Source: Myxococcota bacterium (lineage in GTDB: Bacteria; Myxococcota_C; UBA6777). From it: 35,049 nucleotides of DNA. Below, one piece after another: positions 25,450-33,591 of this stretch. Below the pieces are notes generated by a model. It worked only from the letters and a program-made list of their open reading frames with translations. It did no database searches and was not told where the DNA came from. Numbering within the stretch: position 1 is the first letter of the stretch; each line of letters starts with the position of its first letter. The position numbers were made by a program, and so were the translations under genes. The DNA lies in the NCBI GenBank assembly GCA_023150835.1, contig JAKLKB010000062.1:1-35049 (forward strand), written 5' to 3'.

Positions 25450-28350
25450 TTAGGGGAGGAGGGCTTGATAGAGGATTTGGATGGGGTGTTTAGGGGTGTA
25501 GCGGGTGCCATCGTGGATCTGGTGGCGGCAGGAAGTACCGACGGCGAGGACTTCGGCATCTTGGCGTTGTTCGACGGCGGGGAAGAGGGTGAGGCGGCCT
25601 ATTTGCATGGAGACATCGTACTTTTCTTTGTCGTAGCCGAAGGAACCCGCCATGCCGCAGCAGCCCGAAGGGATCTCTTGGACGGAGAGTTCGGGGACAA
25701 GGCGGAGCATATCGAGGGTGGGCTTGGTGCCGACGAGGGCTTTTTGGAAGCAGTGTCCGTGAACCAAGAAGCGCTTGGGGGTGGGTGCAAAGGGATGGAT
25801 AAAGTGGGCTTTTTGCGATTCGGCGACGAGGAATTCATCGATCAGATAGGCGTTTTTGGCGATCTGCTCGATGATAGGGTCGTTGGGGAAAAAGTCGCGG
25901 TATTCGTCGCGAAAGGTGAGTAAGGTCGAGGGTTCGACGCCCACAAGCGGGATGCCTTGTTCCATCGGGCCGCGCAAGCGCCACATATTGTCTTCGGCGA
26001 GGCGTTTGGCGCGTCGTGTAAAGCCTTTCGAGATCAGTGTACGTCCGTCGTCTCGGACGGTGGAGAGATCGACGTGGTAGCCTGCGGCTTCAAGAACGGT
26101 GATCGCTGCGATCCCGACGTGAGGTTCGTTGTAGTTCACAAAAGGATCGGCGAGGAAATGGACGGTTTTTCCGTTCTTTCCAGCGTTGCGATGGGGCGTA
26201 TGGAAGCGAAACCACATCCGCAGCGTGGGGATCTGGATTGCGGGGATCTGACGACGGCGATCGACCCCGAGGGCTTGTTCAAAGAGCCACCGCCCAAAGG
26301 CCGAAGAAGTGAAGGCGTTGAACAAGAAGGCCACAGGTGCCGCAAGTCGCGTGAGAAAGGGCATCCAGCCAAAGGCGAGATCAGCGAGCGGAGCGCCTTG
26401 GAGGTCGTGACGGCGTTGGAGGTATTCGTACTTGAGTTTGGCCATATCGACGTTGGAGGGGCATTCGGACTTACAGGCTTTGCATTCGAGACAAAGCTTC
26501 ATGGTGTCGTAGACTTCGGAGGAGGTGAAGGCTTTGGTGGGGCCGTACTTCATGATGGCGTTGCGCAGGACGTTTGCGCGACCGCGAGTGCTGTGCTGTT
26601 CTTCGCGGGTGGCCTGATACGAAGGGCACATCGTCCCCGAAGCGAGGGGAGATTTGCGGCAGACGCCCGCGCCGTTGCAAAACTCGGTGGCGCGCAGATA
26701 ACCTTGCTGCTTTTCAAACGACAGGACGGTGGGGATATCGTGGGTTTGATAGTCTTTGGGATAGCGGAGGTCTTGGTCGATGGGAAGGGCGTGGACGATC
26801 TTGTGGGGGTTGAGCAGAGCGTGCGGATCGAAGGCGCGTTTGACTTCGCACAAGACGTTGTACAGTTCGCTGCCAAAGAAGCGCTCGATAAAGGGGCCTC
26901 GCACCCGTCCGTCGCCATGTTCGCCTGAGATCGAGCCGCCGTACTTGATCACCAGATCGGTCACTTCTTCGGCGATGGCTTTCATGCGTTCGATGTCATG
27001 GGGATCTTTGATGTCGAGAACAGGCCGCATGTGCAACTCACCGACCGAAGCATGGGCATAATACACGCAAGAGGTCTTGTGTTTGTCCATGATCGCTTGA
27101 AACTCTTCGATGTAATCGGGGAGCGATTCGGGTGGGACAGCGGTGTCTTCGACAAAAGCGATCGGCTTGGGATCGCCCGGCATGGTGGAAAGCACGCCGA
27201 GACCGGCTTTTCGGAGGTTCCAGACCTTGTTGATATCGCTCCCCCATAGCCGCGTAAAAGCATAACCAAGCTTGCGCTCTTTCATGCAAGCTTCCATCGC
27301 GTCCATCTTGTCGAGGATCTCTTGTTTGGTATCGCCAAAAAACTCGACAGCAAGGACGCCTTGGGGATCGCCTTGCAGAAAGAAGCGCAACGGCTCGGTT
27401 CCACGATTTCCTTTGCTGAGATCGAGGATCATCTTGTCGATCAGTTCGATGGCTGCGGGCTGAAAGGGCAACGCCTCGACCGTGGCCTTCATGCACTCCC
27501 GCAAGCTCTCGAATTGCAAAACCACCAGCCCTTTTTGTTTGGGCAGCGGGACAAGGTTGATGCGTGCGCGGGTGATTAGTGCCAACGTCCCTTCGGAGGC
27601 GCACATCAGACGGCTGAGATTGAAGGGCTTGTCTTCGCGCAAAAGCTCGTCGAGCAGATAGCCTGTATTGCGGCGGACGATCTTGGGATAGCGCTCTTGG
27701 ATCAGGCCGCGATGTTCGCGCAAGATACGGGTGATCTCGCGGTAGATGTGGCCTTCGTGGTTGTTCAGTAGCTTCTTTTGCTCGATCTCTTGGGGGGTGA
27801 GATCGCGGAAAACAGCGATCGATCCGTCCGCAAGCACCACTTCGGTTTCAAAGAGATGATCGACCGTTTTTCCGTAGAGGATGGAGTGCGTACCACACGA
27901 GTTGTTGCCGATCATCCCGCCGATCATGGCGCGGTTGGAGGTCGATGTATCGGGCCCGTACTGGAGTCCATGAGGGGCCATCAGCGCGTTGATATCGTCT
28001 TGGATTACACCGGGTTCGACCCACAACCAGCGCTCCGCAAGGTTGGTCTCAAGGATGCGGTTCATATACTTCGAGACATCCAAGACCATGCCTTTTCCGA
28101 CGCATTGGCCCGCAAGGGATGTCCCTGCGGCACGCGGGATGATCGGTAGCTTGTGCAGCCCTGCGATCCGCACAGCTTCGACGATATCTTGGGTGTGCTT
28201 TGGAAGCACCACGCCCTCAGGTTCGGCTTGATAGATCGAGGCATCCGTAGCGTACAACATCCGCGAAGCCGAATCGACTCGGACTTCGCCTTCGATACGT
28301 TTTTGAAGGGCCGCAAAAGCCCGATGATAGACAGTTGTTTGTGAGATCAT
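25450..28350 (-). CDS. FAD/Fe-S D-2-hydroxyacid dehydrogenase (YdiJ/Dld-type fusion, 966 aa)
   Basis: Three modules in one chain. The N-terminal FAD-binding PCMH domain shows PIIPRAAGTSLAGQ and the IGGMIGNNSCGTHSILYG flavin loop. The FAD-linked oxidase C-terminal domain follows (about 260-530), including ISGEHGDGRVRGPF near its end. A ferredoxin-like part has CNGAGVCRKS and the 4Fe-4S ligand set CLECKACKSECPSNVDM, and the C-terminal CCG-type domain has GHCFQKALVG and PSGCCGMAGSFGYDKEKYD. This is the arrangement of YdiJ-like D-lactate/D-2-hydroxyglutarate dehydrogenases, which oxidise a D-2-hydroxyacid and pass electrons to the respiratory chain or a partner. Length fits (YdiJ is about 1018 aa). 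The ATG at 28350 has only a weak ribosome site. The dispersed repeat D lies directly upstream, and its end could supply part of the promoter. Confidence 0.93.
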   Translation of the reverse strand: MISQTTVYHRAFAALQKRIEGEVRVDSASRMLYATDASIYQAEPEGVVLPKHTQDIVEAVRIAGLHKLPIIPRAAGTSLAGQCVGKGMVLDVSKYMNRILETNLAERWLWVEPGVIQDDINALMAPHGLQYGPDTSTSNRAMIGGMIGNNSCGTHSILYGKTVDHLFETEVVLADGSIAVFRDLTPQEIEQKKLLNNHEGHIYREITRILREHRGLIQERYPKIVRRNTGYLLDELLREDKPFNLSRLMCASEGTLALITRARINLVPLPKQKGLVVLQFESLRECMKATVEALPFQPAAIELIDKMILDLSKGNRGTEPLRFFLQGDPQGVLAVEFFGDTKQEILDKMDAMEACMKERKLGYAFTRLWGSDINKVWNLRKAGLGVLSTMPGDPKPIAFVEDTAVPPESLPDYIEEFQAIMDKHKTSCVYYAHASVGELHMRPVLDIKDPHDIERMKAIAEEVTDLVIKYGGSISGEHGDGRVRGPFIERFFGSELYNVLCEVKRAFDPHALLNPHKIVHALPIDQDLRYPKDYQTHDIPTVLSFEKQQGYLRATEFCNGAGVCRKSPLASGTMCPSYQATREEQHSTRGRANVLRNAIMKYGPTKAFTSSEVYDTMKLCLECKACKSECPSNVDMAKLKYEYLQRRHDLQGAPLADLAFGWMPFLTRLAAPVAFLFNAFTSSAFGRWLFEQALGVDRRRQIPAIQIPTLRMWFRFHTPHRNAGKNGKTVHFLADPFVNYNEPHVGIAAITVLEAAGYHVDLSTVRDDGRTLISKGFTRRAKRLAEDNMWRLRGPMEQGIPLVGVEPSTLLTFRDEYRDFFPNDPIIEQIAKNAYLIDEFLVAESQKAHFIHPFAPTPKRFLVHGHCFQKALVGTKPTLDMLRLVPELSVQEIPSGCCGMAGSFGYDKEKYDVSMQIGRLTLFPAVEQRQDAEVLAVGTSCRHQIHDGTRYTPKHPIQILYQALLP

Positions 28351-28376
28351 TGCGTCGCTCTATTCTTTATTAGATA

Positions 28377-28545
28377 GGAGTTACGCAGTCGCCAAAAAAG
28401 CCGTGTTCGCACTCCCCCAAGCGACAGAGCCGTTGTGTTGAACAACCTGCTCTCTCTTCGTCCCTCATGGGGTCAAGGGGGCGGCGCTCCCTTGCGGGGT
28501 GTGGTACCTCGCCCCGCAAAACAAGCCCAACCGCGTAAGTCTTGT
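28377..28545 (-). repeat. Dispersed hairpin-rich MITE-like repeat, copy D
   Basis: The most complete copy. Minus strand: GACTTACGCGGTTGGGC at one end and GGCGACTGCGTAACTCC at the other, so the two ends are imperfect inverted repeats (GAGTTACGCAGTCGCC versus GACTTACGCGGTTGGG). Inside: GGGGCGAGGTACCACACCCC, CCCCGCAAGGGAG, CCTTGACCCC, GGCTCTGTCGCTTG, GCGAACACGGCTTTTTTGGC. It fills the gap from the gloB stop to near the dehydrogenase start. Confidence 0.9.
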
Positions 28546-29331
28546 TCAGAATTGGTTTTTCATCTCGCGTAATGCGCCCAAGATCTCGATGGGATCGTGA
28601 GGTTGAACTGCTCTTTCGAGGGAGACCATTTTGATCACTTCGAGTTCTTGGGTGCGCAAAAAGGGATTGACTTGCTTTTCCTTGCCGACGGTCGAGGGGA
28701 TCGTGGGCCGTTGTTGTTCTCGCAGAGAGAGGACTTCTGCATACGTTTGTTCGATCGAGGGGTTGTTGGGTTCGATGTGGCGGGCGAATCGCAAGTTGGA
28801 AGCGGTGTACTCGTGGCCGCAATACACGCGAGTTGCATCGGGTAGTGCGGCAAGTTTTTGAAGTGAAGCGTGCATCTCGGCGGGTGTGCCTTCAAAGAAA
28901 CGCCCACATCCCCCAAAGAACAGCGTATCCCCACAAAATAACGCCCCCGCTTTTGCGAAGTAATAAGCGATGTGACCGCGTGTATGGCCGGGAGTAAAGA
29001 TCACTTCGGCCTCGTGCTGACCGACACAGACGCGGTCGCCTTCTTGAACGCGACGGGTGATCGCGGGGATACGCTCGCTGTCTGGGCCGTAGCCCACGAT
29101 CTCAAGGGTGGGCCAATGCTTTTTGAGATCTTCGTTTCCGCCCACATGATCGAAGTGGTGGTGTGTATTGAGGAGCAGCGAGGGGGTAAGGTTCATCGTC
29201 TCAAGCGTTTGGATCATCGCGTCTGCATCGGGACAATCGACCAAGGCCACCACACCGCTTTGCTTGCAATGCAGGATGTAGCTGTAGTTGTCGGAAAGCA
29301 TCGGAACAAGGGTGATCTCAAGATCTGACAT
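28546..29331 (-). CDS. gloB: Hydroxyacylglutathione hydrolase (glyoxalase II, 261 aa)
   Basis: This metallo-beta-lactamase-fold enzyme hydrolyses S-lactoylglutathione to D-lactate and glutathione, the second step of methylglyoxal removal. The binuclear metal motif is T-H57-H-H59-F-D61-H62, followed by FTPGHTRGH and the bridging Asp in FCGDTLFFGGCGR, and a late His in YCGHEYT. Length and the closing NPFLRT block match GloB. AAAGGAT lies about eight bases before ATG 29331, and a promoter is visible upstream. The downstream neighbour on the same strand is a D-2-hydroxyacid dehydrogenase, which could use the D-lactate formed; this link is inference. Repeat D separates the two genes. Confidence 0.95.
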   Translation of the reverse strand: MSDLEITLVPMLSDNYSYILHCKQSGVVALVDCPDADAMIQTLETMNLTPSLLLNTHHHFDHVGGNEDLKKHWPTLEIVGYGPDSERIPAITRRVQEGDRVCVGQHEAEVIFTPGHTRGHIAYYFAKAGALFCGDTLFFGGCGRFFEGTPAEMHASLQKLAALPDATRVYCGHEYTASNLRFARHIEPNNPSIEQTYAEVLSLREQQRPTIPSTVGKEKQVNPFLRTQELEVIKMVSLERAVQPHDPIEILGALREMKNQF

Positions 29332-29379
29332 GGGGCGTATCCTTTCGGAAAATGCCAAGCATCTGTACAAAACAAGCGT

Positions 29380-29407
29380 ACTATACGATTTCCGCTTTGC
29401 GGCGCAA
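29380..29407 (-). promoter_or_regulatory. Sigma-70-like promoter for gloB
   Basis: Minus strand TTGCGC (29407-29402), 16-base spacer, TATAGT (29385-29380, five of six matches to TATAAT), giving a leader of about 40 bases. It shares the palindrome TTGCGGCGCAA with the divergent promoter. Confidence 0.55.
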
Positions 29408-29424
29408 GTTCTACCGACTATATT
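29397..29424 (+). promoter_or_regulatory. Sigma-70-like promoter for the glycosyltransferase gene
   Basis: TTGCGG (29397-29402), 16-base spacer, TATATT (29419-29424, five of six). The leader would be about 110 bases. The -35 boxes of the two divergent promoters overlap in the 11-bp palindrome at 29397-29407. Confidence 0.5.
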
Positions 29425-29541
29425 GTTCCCCTTGCATCGCCGTGATTGGTTTGGGTGAGGGCGTTTTTTTTGTTGGCAAAGCGGTAAAGGAGCGGTCGCA
29501 ACACACAGCAGTCGCAACGCACAGAAAGGGTGTCACGTTCG

Positions 29542-30564
29542 ATGAAGCTTCGGATCTTGTATTGTGGTGTAGATGACGGGACTTGTCGACATCGGGGAAA
29601 TGCTCTTGTGCGGCTGGGGCACACCGTCGAGTTTCTCAATTATCGATACCCGCACGATCCTTGGCTGTATCGCCTCAAAAAATATGCGGGTCTTGACGTG
29701 TCTGGCATCAACGCGCTTTTGCAAAGCACGATGACGCGCAACGAGTACGATGTGGTCTGGTTTGACAAGTGCGTCGACCTACATCCAAACGTGCTGCGGC
29801 GTATGCGCAAGCACGCATCTCATTGCAAGTTTGTGCATTACAGTCCAGATGATATGTTCAACACACAGAATTCGACGCCTCGTTATGTTGCGTGCATTCC
29901 TTGGTACGATCTGCACGTCACCACCAAAAGCTATAACGTCCAAGAACTGCGGGACTGCGGAGCGCAAGATGTCTTTTTTGTGGACAACGCTTATGAACCG
30001 ACCGTTCACCGCCCCGTTGTGCTTACCGAAAAAGAGAACGCTTTGTATCAAGCCGATGTGGGATTCTTGGGGGCGTATGAATGCGAACGTGCGGAGATGA
30101 TCAAGCGTTTGGCGCAGCAGGGCATCCGCGTGAGGGTTTGGGGGGGGGGAGGCTGGTCGAAGATCAAGTCATGGCATCCGAACCTTCGGATCGAACCACG
30201 TGCGGTACTCGAAGAAGACTATGCCAAGGCGATCTGTGGAATGAAGATCTGCCTTGCGTTTCTGCGCAAGGTCAATCGAGACTTGCAAACAACCCGAACG
30301 ATGGAGATCCCGGCTTGTGGTGTGTTTATGCTCGCTGAACGCACCGACGAGCATTTGCGCTTGTTTGAGGAAGGCGTTGAAGCCGCCTTTTTCTCCTCAT
30401 TTGAAGAACTCTTTGAAAAGTGCCGCTATTACCTCGCTCACGAAGAAGAACGTCGGCGTATTGCACAAGCAGGCTACCAGCGTTGCTTGCGTGACGGCTA
30501 CTCAAACGACCACCGCATGAAGCAAGCCTTGGATTATCTGTTTGCACAAGCGGCTCTCGAATAG
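29542..30564 (+). CDS. CgeB-like family 1 glycosyltransferase (340 aa)
   Basis: The protein resembles the CgeB/spore-maturation group of GT-B glycosyltransferases. The N-terminal Rossmann half starts MKLRILYCGVDDGTCRHRGNAL and has YDVVWFDK. The C-terminal half shows the family's ADVGFLGAYECERAEMIKRL, then VRVWGGGG, FLRKVNRDLQTTRTMEIPACGVFMLAERT and an acidic EEGVEAAFFSSFEEL block that contacts the sugar nucleotide in relatives. It likely adds a sugar to a surface polysaccharide or small molecule at the cytoplasmic face; donor and acceptor are unknown. ATG 29542 was preferred over GTG 29530 because GAAAGGG is too close to the GTG. No other glycan gene is nearby. The 3' end is partly duplicated downstream. 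Confidence 0.88.
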   Translation: MKLRILYCGVDDGTCRHRGNALVRLGHTVEFLNYRYPHDPWLYRLKKYAGLDVSGINALLQSTMTRNEYDVVWFDKCVDLHPNVLRRMRKHASHCKFVHYSPDDMFNTQNSTPRYVACIPWYDLHVTTKSYNVQELRDCGAQDVFFVDNAYEPTVHRPVVLTEKENALYQADVGFLGAYECERAEMIKRLAQQGIRVRVWGGGGWSKIKSWHPNLRIEPRAVLEEDYAKAICGMKICLAFLRKVNRDLQTTRTMEIPACGVFMLAERTDEHLRLFEEGVEAAFFSSFEELFEKCRYYLAHEEERRRIAQAGYQRCLRDGYSNDHRMKQALDYLFAQAALE

Positions 30565-30637
30565 GCTCAAGGCGCACAGTCGGGGAAACGTATCTTCGCA
30601 ATTGGATTGTTTGTTTGCACAAGCAGCCCTCGAAGAG
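30529..30637 (+). repeat. Direct duplication of a gene 3' end (36 bp, 73-bp offset)
   Basis: 30529-30564, the last codons and stop of the glycosyltransferase gene (LDYLFAQAALE-stop), recurs at 30602-30637 with about 31 of 36 matches. In the second copy the stop triplet TAG reads GAG. Confidence 0.85.
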
Positions 30638-30640
30638 GGC
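30626..30640. terminator. Possible bidirectional hairpin between convergent genes
   Basis: GCCCTC-GAA-GAGGGC forms a perfect six-pair stem in the 95-base gap between the convergent glycosyltransferase and aminotransferase genes. No T-run follows on either strand, so a factor-independent terminator is only weakly supported. Confidence 0.3.
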
Positions 30641-30659
30641 AGGGCTGGAGCGCACAAGG

Positions 30660-31844
30660 TCATTTTTTGCGCAAGCGTTCGGCGGCAGCTTCGAGGATGT
30701 GATCTTCTTTGCAGAAGGCGAAACGCGCCATCTTGTGGGCGATGTGCTTGTTTTGGGGCGAGAAAAAGTAAGAGGGCGGGATCGCCACCACGCCGTATTG
30801 GGTGGTGAGGTGATGGCAAAAGGTTTCGTCGTTGTCAAAGCCCCACGCGGAGGTATCGGCCACGATGAAGTAGGTTCCTTCGGCGGGATAGGGATTCAAG
30901 TCGGCCTCTTGCAGGACGCGAAAGAAGAAGTCCCGCTTTTTTTGGTAGAAGGCGCGCAGATCGCTGTAATACGTGTTGGCTTGGGCTTGTTGGAGCACGT
31001 CGGCAACGGCGGCTTGCAGCGGTGTGGCGACACTAAACGGGATCCATTGTTGGGCCATCTGGAGGGCGTGCGTGAGGTCTGGGGGAGCGAGCACCCAGCC
31101 GATCTTCCAACCCGTCACGCTAAAGGTCTTTCCTGCGCTTCCGATGGTCAACGTGCGCTCCCACATCCCGGGCAACGTCGCGATCGACAGATGTTTGCGA
31201 TCATCGAACAGTAGCCGATCATAGACTTCATCGGCGATCACCAACAAGTCGTGCTGGATACAGACTTCTGCGATATCGTGGAGTTCTTGGGCGGTAAAGC
31301 ATTTTCCCGTCGGATTGTGGGGGGTATTGAGCATCAACGCCTTGGTGCGAGGCGTGATCGCTTGGCGCAACTCGTCGATATCCAACGTCCATTGCTGCGC
31401 AGCATTCGGACGCAACGGCACAAAGCGCGGTTGCCCCCCCGCCATCAAGATCGATGCAGGATACGAATCATAAAAAGGCTCGATCAAGATCACTTCGTCG
31501 TCTCGGTCGATCAGCGCCTGAATCACCGCAAAGATCGCCTCCGTCGCTCCCACCGTAACCGTGATCTCGGTCTCCGCATCCACTAAACGCCCCCATTCAC
31601 GGGCTGTTTCTTGAGCAAGCGCGTTGCGCAATGCAGCAAGCCCCTTGAGGGGCGCATATTGTTGATAACCCTCCATCGCTTTGCGCCCCGCTTCGCGCAC
31701 AAATTCGGGCGGCGAAAAGTCTGGAAAGCCTTGGCCTAAGTTCAGCGCTTGGTACTTCTGCGCCAGTTGAGTCCACACTGTAAAAACGGTCGTCCCAAAG
31801 CTTTGAATACGTTCTGCGCCTCGTGGATAATTCTTTGACATCAT
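30660..31844 (-). CDS. Class I PLP aminotransferase (methionine/kynurenine aminotransferase-like, 394 aa)
   Basis: A fold-type I, pyridoxal-phosphate enzyme that moves an amino group between an amino acid and a 2-oxo acid in the cytoplasm. Seen: LGQGFPDF near residue 36-43, YAPLKGLAALR, TVGATEAIF phosphate loop, NTPHNPTGK (Asn177), DEVYDRL (Asp205, Tyr208) and the Schiff-base lysine K239 in SAGKTFSVTGWKIGW. The LNLGQGFPDF signature and overall pattern fit the YbdL/kynurenine aminotransferase/glutamine transaminase K group, which often use methionine, glutamine or aromatic residues. Two ATG codons are adjacent (31844 and 31841) after GGAAGAGAGAG. A promoter lies just upstream. Substrate choice within the group cannot be settled here. 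Confidence 0.95.
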   Translation of the reverse strand: MMSKNYPRGAERIQSFGTTVFTVWTQLAQKYQALNLGQGFPDFSPPEFVREAGRKAMEGYQQYAPLKGLAALRNALAQETAREWGRLVDAETEITVTVGATEAIFAVIQALIDRDDEVILIEPFYDSYPASILMAGGQPRFVPLRPNAAQQWTLDIDELRQAITPRTKALMLNTPHNPTGKCFTAQELHDIAEVCIQHDLLVIADEVYDRLLFDDRKHLSIATLPGMWERTLTIGSAGKTFSVTGWKIGWVLAPPDLTHALQMAQQWIPFSVATPLQAAVADVLQQAQANTYYSDLRAFYQKKRDFFFRVLQEADLNPYPAEGTYFIVADTSAWGFDNDETFCHHLTTQYGVVAIPPSYFFSPQNKHIAHKMARFAFCKEDHILEAAAERLRKK

Positions 31845-31882
31845 CTCTCTCTTCCGAAGGGTTGGGGGAATACAACGTGCGC

Positions 31883-31911
31883 ATCTTAGTGGCTTGTCCC
31901 TCTCCTGTCCA
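31883..31911 (-). promoter_or_regulatory. Sigma-70-like promoter for the aminotransferase gene
   Basis: Minus strand TGGACA (31911-31906, five of six), 17-base spacer, TAAGAT (31888-31883, four of six). It gives a leader of about 32 bases before the ATG at 31844. Confidence 0.5.
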
Positions 31912-31929
31912 TATCCATGCTCCTTTCGT

Positions 31930-32060
31930 TTGTATGGGGCGAGGTACCATGCCCCGCCATAGACTGTCGCCCCTTGACCCCGTATCGGCAGGTATCACCC
32001 GCTATACTTGGGATGTTCTCACACCCGCCATAGACTGTCGCCCCTTGACCCCGTATCGGC
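31930..32060 (+). repeat. Fragment of dispersed repeat, internally duplicated
   Basis: GTTTGTATGGGGCGAGGTAC followed by CATGCCCCGC matches the middle of copy A. A 37-bp stretch (31953-31989) containing CCCCTTGACCCC recurs at 32024-32060 (71-base offset). The terminal parts of the element are missing. Confidence 0.75.
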
Positions 32061-32434
32061 GGAGCGAACGGGCGCTTTTCAAACCAACCACAGATCCGCG
32101 TGGCACGGCGCGAACTCGGGGCGTTTTGGGCGGTGGCGGGACAGGGGAGGTTGGCTTTTGGACTGTGGGGGGAACAGTCGTTGTTTGGCTTTTGGACGCT
32201 GTTTGGCTTTTGGACGCTGTGGACTGTGCGGGATCTGAACGCCTCGAAGCTTGGAGGGAAGTCGCCCAAGTGCAGACGGACTTCGCGCCGCTTGGGTGAT
32301 GCCCAAAACAAAGCCCTCGGCACAGGCTTTGCGCACGGGCCGCCACAGCCAAGCAAAAGCCGTTGCCTCTCGCCTCTCTTCCTCAAAGATCCGCAAGACG
32401 AGGCCCCTCACCACAACCTTTAGGAGCGTCCAAG

Positions 32435-33478
32435 ATGTCCAGCACAACCAAAAAAACCACCCCGTCCACCGAAAAAACCACCCAAGCCAGCCCCTCCCCC
32501 AAAACACCCAAAAAAGCCAACCCCACACCCTCCAAAACGGTCCCATCCACCAAAGCGGATGCCACGCAACCCACCAAAGCGGATGCCACGCAACCCACCA
32601 AAGCGGATGCCACGCAACCCACCAAAGCGGATGCCTCTTCCTCTTCGGAGGTCGCCGCTCCCAAGGATGCCTCTTCATCCCTTGCATCCATCGACCTTTC
32701 CAAAAACCCTCCCGCCGACAAAGACACCCGCGCTGCTTTCCAACAACACCTCGCGCAGATCGAGGCTTTCCCTGAAGCGCAAGTGGTCGCCCCCACCATC
32801 AGCGTTGTGGATAGCGTGACCTTGGCCCTTCAACTCCACCAACAAGCCCAAAAAGATATCGCTCGTCTGCGCCGACTGATCGCGTCAGGTGAACTGGCTG
32901 AAGTTTCTGTGATCGAACTGCGTACCCGCGCCCTTGCTTTGTGGCACGCACAAGCACGCTGGCAACACGCCCGAAAAACCAAGCGCCCAAAAAGCGAACA
33001 AGTGCATTTCCCCGAAGCTCTCGAATTGCGAAAAGAATTCTTGGACGCCGCCGATTACCTCTGGCGGCGCGATGCTCGCGTCAAAAAGATCCTCAAAGAG
33101 ATCCGCGAAGGCACCAGCCAGCGCGATCTTGCAGATGACTTGCAGCAACTCGCACAACTTTTCCTCGAACATCTCGATCTGATCGATGGACGCACCGATA
33201 TCACACGCGACGATATCGATCGCGCCATCACACTCTCCATCCAGATCATGGATACCCTGCTTGAGCAAGACCAAAAAGAAGCCATCCGCCTGCGCAATCG
33301 CGCTTATTCGCTCTTGGCTGACGCTTACCTCGACGTCTTCATGGCGGGTCGTTTCATCCACCGCCGCGACAAGGACACCTCTGCTCTGTACCCATCCCTT
33401 CATCTCTCGCCTTCTTCTCCCTCCCCAAAATCCGAACCCCAACCCAACCCCCCCCAAGATATCCCCCAACCCGCCTAA
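32435..33478 (+). CDS. Unknown helical protein with Thr/Lys/Pro-rich repeat N-terminus (347 aa)
   Basis: I do not recognise this gene. ATG 32435 lies eight bases after TAGGAG. Residues 1-75 are Thr, Lys, Pro and Ser-rich and disordered-looking, with four eight-residue repeats (TKADATQP). Residues about 95-325 are strongly alpha-helical and charged, with heptad-like stretches such as ALQLHQQAQKDIARLRRLIA and DDLQQLAQLFLEHLDLIDGR, so a helical bundle or coiled coil is likely. The C-terminal 25 residues are Ser/Pro-rich. There is no signal peptide or transmembrane helix. The basic Ala/Lys/Pro N-terminus recalls histone H1-like tails of myxobacterial DNA-binding proteins, but this is only a resemblance. 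It stands alone in its orientation between repeat-rich gaps. Confidence 0.82.
   Translation: MSSTTKKTTPSTEKTTQASPSPKTPKKANPTPSKTVPSTKADATQPTKADATQPTKADATQPTKADASSSSEVAAPKDASSSLASIDLSKNPPADKDTRAAFQQHLAQIEAFPEAQVVAPTISVVDSVTLALQLHQQAQKDIARLRRLIASGELAEVSVIELRTRALALWHAQARWQHARKTKRPKSEQVHFPEALELRKEFLDAADYLWRRDARVKKILKEIREGTSQRDLADDLQQLAQLFLEHLDLIDGRTDITRDDIDRAITLSIQIMDTLLEQDQKEAIRLRNRAYSLLADAYLDVFMAGRFIHRRDKDTSALYPSLHLSPSSPSPKSEPQPNPPQDIPQPA
32549..32635 (+). repeat. 24-bp coding tandem repeat (TKADATQP)
   Basis: Three full identical copies of ACCAAAGCGGATGCCACGCA-ACCC start at 32549, 32573 and 32597, and a partial copy at 32621. In frame within the unknown helical protein. Confidence 0.95.
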
Positions 33479-33591
33479 CTCCACACAACACTCACGTCGT
33501 TATACGATACCCAAAAGGATGTTTCTGCCTATTTCGCGTTTTGTGCCTCTGTAAGGGGGGAGGGCTGGGGTGGAGGGTCAACAAGTGCTTC

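Larger units (their letters stand above)
31845..32434. other. Repeat-bearing intergenic region, no gene seen
   Basis: A 590-base gap. Besides the aminotransferase promoter it holds fragments of the dispersed element (next entry) and two exact 18-bp units GTTTGGCTTTTGGACGCT (32183-32200 and 32201-32218). The open frames here are low-complexity and lack start signals. A TAGGAG site at 32421-32426 belongs to the next gene. Confidence 0.6.

Noticed and set aside
24801-25559. Minus-strand frame with repeated CLP tripeptides
   Set aside because: The tripeptides are simply the 9-bp satellite read in frame; the rest overlaps the subtilase gene.
28360-28400. Promoter of the dehydrogenase gene formed by the end of repeat D
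   Set aside because: TTGGCG and TCTAAT are present on the minus strand but only 15 bases apart, too short to call; noted as a possibility only.
13575-28545. Dispersed repeat as an insertion sequence
   Set aside because: Copies are only about 150-170 bp and encode no transposase, so at most it is non-autonomous.
32079-32687. Minus-strand Trp-rich frame (repeated WHPLWWVA)
   Set aside because: It is the antisense of the TKADATQP repeat and runs into the intergenic repeat region without a start signal.
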